A DNA stretch of 7,243 nucleotides, taken from the NCBI GenBank assembly GCA_030530905.1, contig JAUMUB010000023.1, positions 5,232-12,474 of the forward strand, in the 5' to 3' direction. Origin of the DNA: Bifidobacteriaceae bacterium. Lineage in GTDB: Bacteria > Actinomycetota > Actinomycetes > Actinomycetales > Bifidobacteriaceae. Of the stretch, positions 1-6,355 are shown in pieces. The translations under genes and the position numbers were made by a program. The notes under the pieces are model-generated. The model saw nothing but the letters and a program-made list of their open reading frames with translations. It searched no databases and was not told where the DNA came from. How positions within the stretch are numbered: position 1 is the first letter of the stretch; each line of letters opens with the position of its first letter.

Positions 1-365
1 GTGATCTTGTGCATGAATGGGGACAGGATCATATTGGAACTTACGGGTATTCATGCGTTGGTGCTGTAGTGGGAGCAACTCATCCAGAGCAGGGTTCTTT
101 ATTACGAAAGAACATGCCTCATACGTTTTTCCTTGTACCAGGATATGGTGCGCAAGGTGGCACAGCGCATAGTGTTGCTGGTATGTTTGATACTAACGGT
201 GAGGGCGCGATTGTGAATTCTTCACGTGGCATTATTGGCGCATGGAAGAAAAGCTCTGAGTATGATGAGCGCATGAGTGCTTCATCTCTTTTAGAGCTTG
301 TGGCGCGTAGTGCTAGACAAGCTGCAATTAATATGCGTGATGAACTGCGAATGGTGGTGTATTAA
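1..365 (+). CDS. pyrF: Orotidine 5'-phosphate decarboxylase, type 2 (3' end only)
   Basis: This is the C-terminal 120 residues of PyrF; the gene enters from the left edge with its first complete codon at base 3. The enzyme decarboxylates OMP to UMP in the cytoplasm, the last step of de novo UMP synthesis. The visible sequence has the hallmarks of the type 2 family: [12 protein letters not shown], then [11 protein letters not shown], then [10 protein letters not shown], which form the phosphate-binding end of the barrel. The catalytic Asp/Lys cluster lies upstream, outside the window. The GTG at base 9 is an internal valine codon, not a start, because the frame is open to the edge and the homology continues through it. 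The stop TAA (363-365) overlaps the Shine-Dalgarno sequence of pyrK (AAGGAG, 364-369), so the two genes are tightly linked. Identity is secure; only the start is missing. Confidence 0.95.
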   Translation, partial: DLVHEWGQDHIGTYGYSCVGAVVGATHPEQGSLLRKNMPHTFFLVPGYGAQGGTAHSVAGMFDTNGEGAIVNSSRGIIGAWKKSSEYDERMSASSLLELVARSARQAAINMRDELRMVVY

Positions 366-373
366 GGAGCATT

Positions 374-1198
374 ATGACGAATAAGCTTATGTTTAAGCCA
401 ACTGAGATTGTGGTAAAGCAAGCACACGATGCGCATCTTTATCCAAGTAGAAGATCTGTTCAAGTTGTTGAAAGTAGACAGCTTACTTCTGGCGTATACA
501 TGCTGCGCTTGCGTGATGAGTTTATTGCAAAACATGCAAAGCCAGCACAGTTTATTAACGTGTATTCTCATGATGCGCAACGTCTTTTACCGAGACCGTT
601 TGGTGTTTGTAATATTCAAGACGATATTGTTACGATAATGTACGCGGTAATTGGTGATGGTACTGAAGAGTTCTCACATTTACAAGCTGGAGATTTTATA
701 GATATTCTCGGCCCTTTGGGTAAGCCGTATGATTTGCAAAAATCGGCACATTATGTTCTTATTGGTGGCGGTTTAGGTATTCCACCAGTGTTGTCTGCTG
801 CGCAATATTTAGCTGTGCGCGATGATGTGAAAACAACAGCAGTGCTTGGGTATCGTGATGAAAAATTTGCTGATGATATTGCGAAACAGTATGTTGCAGA
901 TGTTCATAGTATTAGTAACAGCGAAGGTAATGTGATTACTGTTTTGCAACAGTTGCAACAACAATTGCAACATGATGATCTACCTGTTATATGCATTGCT
1001 TGTGGTCCAGCTCCAATGATGAAAGCAATCGCACATTGGGCTAAAGAATTTGATTTTGCATGTCAGTTCAGTTTGGAAGAGCGTATGGGCTGTGGTTATG
1101 GAACATGCGTTGCTTGCGTAGTTGATACTGTTGATGGTCGTAAAAAAGTTTGTGTTGATGGTCCAGTATTTACTTCTGAAGATTTAGGATGGCGGTAA
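374..1198 (+). CDS. pyrK: Dihydroorotate dehydrogenase (NAD+), electron-transfer subunit PyrK
   Basis: PyrK (274 aa) is the FAD and [2Fe-2S] subunit of class 1B dihydroorotate dehydrogenase. It passes electrons from the FMN of PyrD to NAD+ in a cytoplasmic PyrD2-PyrK2 complex. Visible motifs in order are RPFG (residues 74-77, the flavin-binding RxxS-like motif, with Gly at the last place), GGGLGIPP (131-138, nucleotide-binding loop), CGPAPMM (210-216), and a C-terminal cluster motif CX4CX2CX11C formed by Cys240, Cys245, Cys248 and Cys260. All four cluster ligands are present, so the protein should be functional. Length is near the usual 250-280. The ATG at 374 is preceded by AAGGAG with a 4-nt gap, and starts 8 nt after pyrF. 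A glutamine-rich stretch (about residues 191-199) is unusual but in frame. The neighbouring pyrD confirms the subunit role. Confidence 0.95.
   Translation: MTNKLMFKPTEIVVKQAHDAHLYPSRRSVQVVESRQLTSGVYMLRLRDEFIAKHAKPAQFINVYSHDAQRLLPRPFGVCNIQDDIVTIMYAVIGDGTEEFSHLQAGDFIDILGPLGKPYDLQKSAHYVLIGGGLGIPPVLSAAQYLAVRDDVKTTAVLGYRDEKFADDIAKQYVADVHSISNSEGNVITVLQQLQQQLQHDDLPVICIACGPAPMMKAIAHWAKEFDFACQFSLEERMGCGYGTCVACVVDTVDGRKKVCVDGPVFTSEDLGWR
1186..1192 (+). promoter_or_regulatory. Ribosome binding site that decides the pyrD start
   Basis: AGGATGG lies inside the end of pyrK. Its AGGA core is 8 nt upstream of the ATG at 1198, which overlaps the pyrK stop as TAATG. An earlier in-frame ATG at 1189 lies within this same element and has only a weak GAAG (1178-1181) before it. 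I therefore prefer 1198 and infer translational coupling between pyrK and pyrD. Confidence 0.5.
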
Positions 1199-2133
1199 TG
1201 ATAGAAAACGTGTATGAGCAGCATGAATGGAAGCATCCTACAATTGTTGCGGGAGTTCCTTGGAAAAATCCTGTTGGTACAGCCTCTGGAACGTTTCAAC
1301 TAGCAGCATGTCGTTGGTTTTATGATGTAAGTCAAATGGGTGCTATTAGCACGAAAGGTGTTTCTCCGATTCCATGGGAGGGTAATCCAGCACCCCGCAC
1401 TGCTGAAAGCCCAGCTGGCATGGTTAATGCTGTTGGTTTACAGAACCCCGGTGTTGACCATTATCTTGTAGATGAATTACCTAAGCTCAAAGAGTTGGGT
1501 GCTTTAGTGGTGACTAATGTTGCTGGTCATAGTGATGATGATTATGCGCAAGTAGTTGAAAAGCTCGCTGATTCACCTGCTGACATGTTAGAGATTAATG
1601 TGAGTTGCCCAAATGTGAGCCATGGCGGTATGAGCGTTGGTTCTGACCCACAAGCATTATCGCGACTTATAAAACGTTTGCGTGCTTTAACAACAAAACC
1701 TATGGTGGTTAAGCTGTCTCCAAATGTGACGGATATTGTGAGTATTGCAAAATCTGCTGTTGATGCTGGAGCAGATGCGTTAAGTTTAATTAACACTCTT
1801 GTTGGTATGCGAATTGATGTACAAACAGGTGAGCCTATTATCGCAAATAGAACTGGTGGAGTGTCTGGTCCTGCCATATTTCCTATTGCATTAGGCTTTG
1901 TTTGGCGCGTTCGACAAGCTTTGCCTGATATTCCTATTATTGGTATTGGTGGTATTGATAGCGGTTTGAAAGCATTAGAGTACTTGTATGCTGGCGCAAA
2001 CGCGGTTGAAGTGGGGGCGGCAGCATTGTATGATCCTACGGCACCAATTCGAGTGGCTCGTGAATTAGATGATTTATTAGATGAACGTCCGCAATTAGCG
2101 GCTAAGCTCGCTAAGGGAGAAACTTGGAGATAG
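1198..2133 (+). CDS. pyrD: Dihydroorotate dehydrogenase class 1B, catalytic subunit PyrD
   Basis: PyrD oxidises dihydroorotate to orotate with FMN and hands the electrons to PyrK. Numbering from the alternative ATG at 1189 (314 aa; 311 aa from 1198), visible motifs are [10 protein letters not shown] (27-36) at the FMN site, STKG with Lys56, NAVGLQNPG (80-88), and NVSCPNV with Cys140. The catalytic base of class 1 enzymes of the B type is a cysteine at this place. Further along are VVKLSPNV with Lys175, the substrate loop TGGVSGP (222-228), and the phosphate-binding IIGIGGI (250-256) followed by [10 protein letters not shown]. Everything needed for catalysis is present. The gene overlaps pyrK by one base and ends 1 nt before pyrE, typical of a coupled operon. 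Pairing with a cluster-bearing PyrK marks it as the NAD-linked form, suited to anaerobic growth. The exact start (1189 or 1198) is the only doubt. Confidence 0.94.
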   Translation: MIENVYEQHEWKHPTIVAGVPWKNPVGTASGTFQLAACRWFYDVSQMGAISTKGVSPIPWEGNPAPRTAESPAGMVNAVGLQNPGVDHYLVDELPKLKELGALVVTNVAGHSDDDYAQVVEKLADSPADMLEINVSCPNVSHGGMSVGSDPQALSRLIKRLRALTTKPMVVKLSPNVTDIVSIAKSAVDAGADALSLINTLVGMRIDVQTGEPIIANRTGGVSGPAIFPIALGFVWRVRQALPDIPIIGIGGIDSGLKALEYLYAGANAVEVGAAALYDPTAPIRVARELDDLLDERPQLAAKLAKGETWR

Positions 2134-2134
2134 T

Positions 2135-2830
2135 ATGAGTGATATTACGATAGATTTTACAAAGTTTTTGTTAGAGTCAAAGGTTCTTCAATTTGGAGAT
2201 TTTACGCTCAAATCTGGTCGTAAGTCGCCATATTTTATTAATGCTGGCGCATTTAATGACGGTGTTAAAATTGCAAAACTTGCCGATTTTTATGCGCAGA
2301 TGATCGTAGAAAAAATCAATAAACAGGTTATTAGTGAAGATATAGACACGATTTTTGGTCCAGCATACAAGGGTATTCCACTTGCAGTGTCCATCTCAAG
2401 CGCATTATCTCAATACTTGAATCGTCCTATAGGATACACGTTTGATCGTAAAGAAGCAAAAGATCATGGTGATGGTGGCTTATTTGTTGGTACTCAATTG
2501 CGTGATGGTATGAACGTGCTTATGGTTGACGATGTGATGACAGCTGGTACTGCAGTTAGAGAGGTTGTTCCTAAACTGTACACTGCTGCTGCAGTTAATA
2601 TTCTTGGCTTAGCTTTGAGTGTTGACCGTATGGAAAAAACAGCACAGTCTAATATTTCAGCTGTTCAAGCTGTAGAACAGGAATATCATTTCCCAGTGTT
2701 CGCTATTGCAAACGTTGAAGAAATTTTCACTGTGGCAAGCCATGTTCACAATGATGAGAACAAGCCTTATTGTGATGAGGCAATTCAACGCAAAGCGTTT
2801 GATTATTTAGCACAATATAAGGCTGAATAA
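2135..2830 (+). CDS. pyrE: Orotate phosphoribosyltransferase
   Basis: PyrE (231 aa) joins orotate to PRPP, giving OMP and pyrophosphate, the step between PyrD/K and PyrF. The PRPP-binding signature [13 protein letters not shown] (128-140) carries the paired acidic residues Asp132-Asp133. The N-terminal KSGRKSPYF (26-34) contributes to the orotate site, [11 protein letters not shown] (74-84) is the expected second loop, and [15 protein letters not shown] (101-115) is the flexible catalytic loop that closes over PRPP. Length is slightly above the usual 205-225. GGAGA (2126-2130) inside the end of pyrD gives a Shine-Dalgarno sequence 4 nt before the ATG, and only one base separates the pyrD stop from the pyrE start. 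It is the last gene of the operon, being followed by a hairpin and a convergent gene. Confidence 0.96.
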   Translation: MSDITIDFTKFLLESKVLQFGDFTLKSGRKSPYFINAGAFNDGVKIAKLADFYAQMIVEKINKQVISEDIDTIFGPAYKGIPLAVSISSALSQYLNRPIGYTFDRKEAKDHGDGGLFVGTQLRDGMNVLMVDDVMTAGTAVREVVPKLYTAAAVNILGLALSVDRMEKTAQSNISAVQAVEQEYHFPVFAIANVEEIFTVASHVHNDENKPYCDEAIQRKAFDYLAQYKAE

Positions 2831-2855
2831 TTTTAGCAGACAAGTAATTAACAAC

Positions 2856-2893
2856 ATAGGGGAGTTGCTTAAATATAAAAGCAATTCCCCTAT
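2856..2893. terminator. Hairpin between convergent pyrE and the LysR gene; probable two-way terminator
   Basis: Arms ATAGGGGAGTTGCTT (2856-2870) and AAGCAATTCCCCTAT (2879-2893) form a 15-bp stem with a single G-U wobble and an 8-nt A/T loop. It starts 26 nt after the pyrE stop and lies 45 nt beyond the LysR stop. No good U tract follows on either strand, so it may act as a weak intrinsic terminator in both directions or as a 3'-end stabiliser. Confidence 0.65.
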
Positions 2894-2937
2894 AGTTATA
2901 CGATGTGCGCTTTACACGTTATGATGATTTAAGTATG

Positions 2938-3858
2938 TTAAATCAGATTGTATCCGTTGCGCTGAATTACATCTTTGAGTTTTTCTATATACGTTTGTGC
3001 AGATACGGAAAGTTTGGCTCGCTCGTTCGAAATCCATCCAACAAGCATACTTTCATCAGTGTCTAATGGCACAGTACAAATTTTCTCATTATTCAGGTCA
3101 CCATTATCAATGCCACTGCATACGGTATATCCGTTTAAGCCGATAATGAAATTGAGCATGGTAGCACGGTCTGTTACATTAATCTGTTTTGGTGAAAACT
3201 CAGGCATAATTGCTTCCTCTGCAAAGAAGAAGCTTCCCTCATTTCCTTGCTCATACTGTAGGAATGGGAATGGTTCTAAATCTTTCATTGTGACTTTTTT
3301 CTTCATCGCTAAAGGATTTGTTTTAGCAATAAAAACGTGCAACGGTGCTCTGAAAAGAGGGTGAAAATCTAAATGCTTTTCTCGTAATAACTTACCTAAA
3401 ACATTCTTATTGAAGTCAGAATAATATATGATACCAATTTCAGAAAGCATGTTTGCAACCTGATTAATAATATCACGTGTTCTTGTTTCTCGAATGGTGA
3501 ACTCAAACTCGTCAGAACGGTTTGCGTTGATCATGTCTACAAATGCTTCTACAGCAAACATGTAATGTTGCGTGGAAACACTGCATAACTGCTTGCGAGG
3601 TTTCGCATTCTTATAGCGTTCTTCAAGAAGTGAAGCCTGGTCAAGAACTTGACGAGCGTAAGTGAGGAACTCAACGCCATCAACAGTTAACGCAATGCCT
3701 TGAGATGAGCGCGTAAAAATTTCAATTCCTAGCTCGTTTTCTAACTCTCGTACAGCAGAGCTTAATGCTGGTTGAGAAACATACAGTTCATGAGACGCTT
3801 CATTCATCGAACCGCATTCAACAATCTTAACAATATATTTTAATTGCAACAGAGTCAT
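2938..3858 (-). CDS. LysR-family transcriptional regulator
   Basis: A 306-aa one-domain-plus-effector regulator. Residues 1-60 are the LysR winged helix-turn-helix: MTLLQLKYIV, then SMNEASHELYVSQPALSSAV with the recognition helix, then the wing ELGIEIFTRSSQGIALT. A linker helix follows to about residue 85. Residues 90-300 match the periplasmic-binding-protein-like ligand domain. The stretch with STQHYMFAVEAF, RETRTRDI, LSEIGIIYYS and DRATMLNFIIGLNGYTV resembles a subgroup I associate from memory with Firmicutes and related Gram-positives, but I cannot name a ligand. The ATG at 3858 is the only start that keeps the canonical LysR N-terminus. No Shine-Dalgarno sequence precedes it, and the best promoter leaves almost no leader. 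There is no divergent neighbour, so the usual guess about the target (the adjacent divergent gene) cannot be made. A candidate autoregulatory site overlaps its promoter. Confidence 0.92.
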   Translation of the reverse strand: MTLLQLKYIVKIVECGSMNEASHELYVSQPALSSAVRELENELGIEIFTRSSQGIALTVDGVEFLTYARQVLDQASLLEERYKNAKPRKQLCSVSTQHYMFAVEAFVDMINANRSDEFEFTIRETRTRDIINQVANMLSEIGIIYYSDFNKNVLGKLLREKHLDFHPLFRAPLHVFIAKTNPLAMKKKVTMKDLEPFPFLQYEQGNEGSFFFAEEAIMPEFSPKQINVTDRATMLNFIIGLNGYTVCSGIDNGDLNNEKICTVPLDTDESMLVGWISNERAKLSVSAQTYIEKLKDVIQRNGYNLI

Positions 3859-3860
3859 AA

Positions 3861-3877
3861 ATACAGTTTATAACTAT
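3861..3877. promoter_or_regulatory. Candidate LysR-type operator over the -10 box
   Basis: ATA-N11-TAT on either strand fits the T-N11-A pattern of LysR boxes, and its centre is a perfect short dyad AGTT-TAT-AACT (3865-3875). It covers the -10 hexamer of the LysR gene promoter, the expected position for autorepression. Such AT-rich patterns also arise by chance, so this is a suggestion only. Confidence 0.3.
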
Positions 3878-3896
3878 GGTGTGAAAATAAGAGCAA
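3867..3896 (-). promoter_or_regulatory. Probable promoter of the LysR gene
   Basis: On the - strand, TTGCTC (3891-3896) is followed after 18 nt by TATAAA (3867-3872). Only 8 nt separate the -10 hexamer from the ATG at 3858, so transcription would start at or within a base or two of the ATG, giving a leaderless or nearly leaderless mRNA. This fits the absence of any ribosome binding site. Confidence 0.5.
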
Positions 3897-3962
3897 GCAA
3901 AACTAGGGTTACGAGCAAATCAACACGCGTATCATTGTTAACTTAGGTAAATAAACATATTG

Positions 3963-3986
3963 CTTATACGTTAGAAATCATACAAG
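3963..3986 (-). terminator. Weak hairpin at the end of the HAD gene
   Basis: On the - strand, arms CTTGTATG and CGTATAAG form an 8-bp stem with two G-U wobbles and an 8-nt loop, beginning one base after the HAD stop and followed by a moderately T-rich stretch. The + strand version has A-C mismatches instead, so the structure is specific to the - transcript. It is AU-rich and unlikely to be strong. Confidence 0.3.
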
Positions 3987-3987
3987 T

Positions 3988-4614
3988 CTATAAGTTAATA
4001 CCCAGTTGCTGTAAATCTTTTCGAGCCTGTTGAGCAGTAGTGAATTTGAATGCATGAATACCAACTTGCTGTGCACCTACAACATTTTTAGCAGTATCAT
4101 CAAAAAATACTGTTTCCTCAGGGCGTATTTGAAAACGAGAAAGTGCCAATTCGTAAATATCAGCATTAGGTTTATGCATTTTTTCCACGCCCGAAACAAT
4201 GGTGTCCTTCAGGTATTGAGCGAGTATTGGATATTTTTCAAAAGCAACATGGAAGGTTTCATGTGACCAGTTCGTCAAACCCCAAATCGTAATATTATTA
4301 CGCTGTAAATCTTCTAACAACTCCACAATCCCCGGCATAAGACGAGGTAGGGCATCAGCATAATGCTCAATATAATAGGTGAACACTTGTGTAAGCTCAT
4401 CTCCATATTCAGCATCATATTCTACGATTAAATCCTTAAAATCTTCGCCAGCATCCATACGATCCTCATAATGATAGAAGCCGTAAGGATCATCATCCGC
4501 ACAAATCTTATCGACAAGAACCTGATCGTAAGCACCTTCTAAACATGCTCTTGCCTGCCAATCAATAAGAACACCACAAAAATCGAAAATAACATTGTTT
4601 ACTGCTAACTGCAT
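3988..4614 (-). CDS. HAD-superfamily hydrolase (subfamily IA type)
   Basis: A soluble haloacid-dehalogenase-fold protein of 208 aa (213 aa if started at 4629). Numbering from the upstream ATG, motif I is VIFDFCGVLIDW with nucleophile Asp16, a small alpha-helical cap follows (about 25-95), motif II is WGLTNWS with Thr119, motif III is MHKP with Lys153, and motif IV is VFFDD with Asp177-Asp178. The family mostly contains small-molecule phosphatases, but the residue two after the nucleophile, normally the acid/base Asp, is Cys18, as in the DFGGV-type branch where it is Gly. Substrate cannot be told. I chose the ATG at 4614 because AAGGTGG lies 5 nt before it, inside the first codons of the longer reading, whereas the ATG at 4629 has no ribosome binding site. 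The gene begins 33 nt after nnr on the same strand with no visible promoter or terminator between, so co-transcription is likely. Confidence 0.85.
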   Translation of the reverse strand: MQLAVNNVIFDFCGVLIDWQARACLEGAYDQVLVDKICADDDPYGFYHYEDRMDAGEDFKDLIVEYDAEYGDELTQVFTYYIEHYADALPRLMPGIVELLEDLQRNNITIWGLTNWSHETFHVAFEKYPILAQYLKDTIVSGVEKMHKPNADIYELALSRFQIRPEETVFFDDTAKNVVGAQQVGIHAFKFTTAQQARKDLQQLGINL

Positions 4615-4619
4615 GTTGC

Positions 4620-4626
4620 CCACCTT
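4620..4626 (-). promoter_or_regulatory. Ribosome binding site fixing the HAD gene start
   Basis: AAGGTGG on the - strand ends 5 nt before the ATG at 4614. It would be codons 2-4 of a protein started at 4629, which itself lacks any Shine-Dalgarno sequence. This favours the shorter protein. Confidence 0.6.
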
Positions 4627-4647
4627 CATGTACGATAATTTGCAAGT

Positions 4648-6300
4648 CTACAACATAGTATTCATGATTGATTGAATAACATCTGGGATATGGCTAACAA
4701 TATCACTTGCAATAATAGGCTTACCAATTTTAGTATCCGAATCAACAATACGATCAGTATATTGAAAAATATTGCAAACATCATGCGTATTAGCAGCATA
4801 AAACGCCGCCATGCTATGAATGAACACAGCCGCAGCAGCAGCGCGAGTAATGCGCGTATTATCAGACTGTTGCGCCAACATGGCTCCAATAATTCCAGCT
4901 AAAACATCACCAGAACCAGCAGTGGCAAGCTGTGACGGAGCATGAGTGTTCACAAGTATCTCATCACATTCATTTCCTACAATAATTGTGGTCGCACCTT
5001 TAAGCAGAACATTAGCTCCTGTAAGTTCATGAGCTTTTTTAGCCCAAAAAAGTGGACACTGTTCAATTTGCTCCACACTAACATGTTCTCCAAAACGTTG
5101 TAGCAGACGAGCAAGCTCCCCAATATGAGGGGTAATAATCATATTCGCTGACAAGCTTCGAGGCTGTATTACATCTAGCGCCCCAGCATCAACACAAACA
5201 GGCATACAAGTGTTTACACAAGTGCGCAGAACATGTGCAACACTTTGCTGCTGTAACAAATCATGTGCGCTCACTCCAGAACCAACAGTCCATGACTGTA
5301 CATGAGCATGTTCATCAAACGGTTGACAAAGCACCTCTGGCAAAGTTTGTAACACCATTTGTTGCAAACTCGCGCTCGCAAAATAACGAACCATACCAAT
5401 GTTGCTTAGCGCACAAGCTTTTGCGCTAAGTATCCCAGCTCCGGGATAAGTGTCACTGCCTGTAATAAGCCCAGCAACTGAGCGTGAATACTTCGTATCA
5501 TTTGCGCGTGCTTGTCGTAATACTGATGCCGCGAGCGCCGCGTCGGCTATACGCATATACGGCTTGTGTTGGTTAAGTGGCAAGCTAATATCGCTGACAT
5601 AAATTTTTCCGCAGTATTGGTTTGCAGGTGGAAGAATGCAGCATGGTTTTAACGCGCCGAATGTGAGAGTGTAGGTTGCTGGGAGTATTTCCCCTGGTAT
5701 GCTTGCGTCGTTTATTCCGAGTCCTGATGGTATGTCACAGGCGATTATACAAGGGTTGTTTTGTTCCGGCTGGCAGGATGCAATGATTTTTGCGATTGGT
5801 TCTTGTAATGCGCCACGTACACCTATGCCTGTTATTGCGTCAATAAGAATAGTGTTATTGCGGTGTGCAATCTTGTATAACGTTTTGAGATTAATAACCT
5901 CAGTATTGTCAAGTATTGTTGTTTTCGTATGCTTAAGTGCGTTATCGACAATCATGCATGTGCAATTCGGTATGCTTGAATATGCGTTGAATGCTTCCTC
6001 GTGTATTTTCTCGCTTGTTAAAACTACTTGTATGCTATTGCGCATTTCAGGATGTTGACGTGCAATATGAGTTGCTGCATATAATGCGTCTGCTCCGTTA
6101 TTTCCTGATCCAATAAGGAATACAAGCTGAATTTGCTGGTTGGGATAATCATGTTCAATTACTGAGAGTATGAAATGCGCAAGAGATTGACTGGCTTGTT
6201 GCATGAGTGGAACATCGTTTTCTAATAACGGTTTTTCCATCTGTTGTATTTGCTCTGAAGTGTATACGCATGATAACAATGCTGGTGTATGTATGCTCAT
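4648..6300 (-). CDS. nnr: Bifunctional NAD(P)H-hydrate repair enzyme (epimerase + ADP-dependent dehydratase)
   Basis: A fused metabolite-repair enzyme of 550 aa. The N-terminal half (YjeF_N fold, about 10-255) interconverts R and S forms of hydrated NAD(P)H: GSGNNGADAL (64-73), DAITGIG (154-160), DIPSG (189-193) and TFGALKP (213-219). The C-terminal half (ribokinase-like, about 270-545) dehydrates the S form using ADP: KYSRSVAGLITGSDTYPGA (270-288), TPHIGE (390-395), KGATT (434-438), and ATAGSGDVLAG (459-469) with the catalytic Asp465. Both active sites look intact, though the usual GNNGGDG is GNNGADA. The reading frame extends up to an ATG at 6363, but the promoter -10 box (6328-6333) lies inside that extension, and the ATG at 6300 has AAGGG 6 nt upstream, so 6300 is the likely start. 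The HAD gene follows at once. Third-codon-position composition flips between the two halves (see findings), suggesting the gene may be a mosaic. Confidence 0.94.
   Translation of the reverse strand: MSIHTPALLSCVYTSEQIQQMEKPLLENDVPLMQQASQSLAHFILSVIEHDYPNQQIQLVFLIGSGNNGADALYAATHIARQHPEMRNSIQVVLTSEKIHEEAFNAYSSIPNCTCMIVDNALKHTKTTILDNTEVINLKTLYKIAHRNNTILIDAITGIGVRGALQEPIAKIIASCQPEQNNPCIIACDIPSGLGINDASIPGEILPATYTLTFGALKPCCILPPANQYCGKIYVSDISLPLNQHKPYMRIADAALAASVLRQARANDTKYSRSVAGLITGSDTYPGAGILSAKACALSNIGMVRYFASASLQQMVLQTLPEVLCQPFDEHAHVQSWTVGSGVSAHDLLQQQSVAHVLRTCVNTCMPVCVDAGALDVIQPRSLSANMIITPHIGELARLLQRFGEHVSVEQIEQCPLFWAKKAHELTGANVLLKGATTIIVGNECDEILVNTHAPSQLATAGSGDVLAGIIGAMLAQQSDNTRITRAAAAAVFIHSMAAFYAANTHDVCNIFQYTDRIVDSDTKIGKPIIASDIVSHIPDVIQSIMNTML
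5405..5430. repeat. 26-bp near-perfect palindrome inside nnr
   Basis: Arms CTTAGCGCA (5405-5413) and TGCGCTAAG (5422-5430) are exact reverse complements. The centre, C-AAGCTT-T, is itself palindromic apart from one mismatched pair (5414/5421). In the nnr message it would make a 9-bp stem with an 8-nt loop. It encodes part of ILSAKACALSN just after the start of the kinase-like domain. Confidence 0.8.
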
Positions 6301-6306
6301 ATTCAA

Positions 6307-6311
6307 CCCTT
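6307..6311 (-). promoter_or_regulatory. Ribosome binding site fixing the nnr start
   Basis: AAGGG on the - strand lies 6 nt before the ATG at 6300. The alternative ATG at 6363 has no Shine-Dalgarno sequence and would lie upstream of the predicted transcription start. Confidence 0.65.
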
Positions 6312-6317
6312 GTGTAC

Positions 6318-6340
6318 TATTACTACAATTATATGTAATA
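6318..6340. promoter_or_regulatory. Inverted repeat surrounding the nnr -10 box; candidate operator
   Basis: TATTAC (6318-6323) and GTAATA (6335-6340) are perfect 6-bp inverted arms separated by 11 nt, with the -10 hexamer in the middle. A second, nested dyad TACA-N6-TGTA (6324-6337) lies inside. Position and spacing fit a repressor site blocking the promoter. The AT-rich context makes chance occurrence possible, and I do not recognise the motif. Confidence 0.35.
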
Positions 6341-6355
6341 ATATTTTGTCTGCAA
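6328..6355 (-). promoter_or_regulatory. Probable promoter of nnr and the HAD gene
   Basis: A consensus -10 box TATAAT (6328-6333) stands 16 nt downstream of TTGCAG (6350-6355), a partial -35 match. Predicted initiation near 6321 leaves a leader of about 20 nt that contains the AAGGG site. The promoter lies in the 109-nt gap between the ABC-F stop and the nnr start, showing that nnr need not depend on read-through. Confidence 0.6.

Noticed and set aside
1542..1877. A 111-aa open frame on the - strand opposite pyrD
   Set aside because: A shadow of the strongly conserved pyrD sequence with no independent support.
2831..2937. A small gene or riboswitch in the pyrE/LysR gap
   Set aside because: The 107 nt hold one hairpin and no open frame with a ribosome binding site; a riboswitch makes no sense between two 3' ends.
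2975..3364. A 129-aa open frame on the + strand opposite the LysR gene
   Set aside because: No ribosome binding site or recognisable protein; the opposite strand carries an unmistakable LysR regulator over the whole stretch.
3859..3987. AACA-N10-TGTT dyad (3922-3939) upstream of the LysR gene as a second operator
   Set aside because: Four-base arms are too short to separate from chance in AT-rich DNA, and it is far from the best promoter.
4672..4902. Short open frames on both strands near the 3' end of nnr
   Set aside because: They lie wholly within the dehydratase domain, which holds its motifs in the nnr frame; the short frames have no ribosome binding site or family resemblance.
5699..6058. 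A 119-aa open frame on the + strand, antisense to nnr, in the region with reversed asymmetry
   Set aside because: Its third positions coincide with those of nnr, so its T/G-ending codons follow automatically from the nnr bias. It is closed by a stop at 5672, the nearest GGGAG is 13 nt from the ATG, the protein resembles nothing I know, and it covers only part of the anomalous region.
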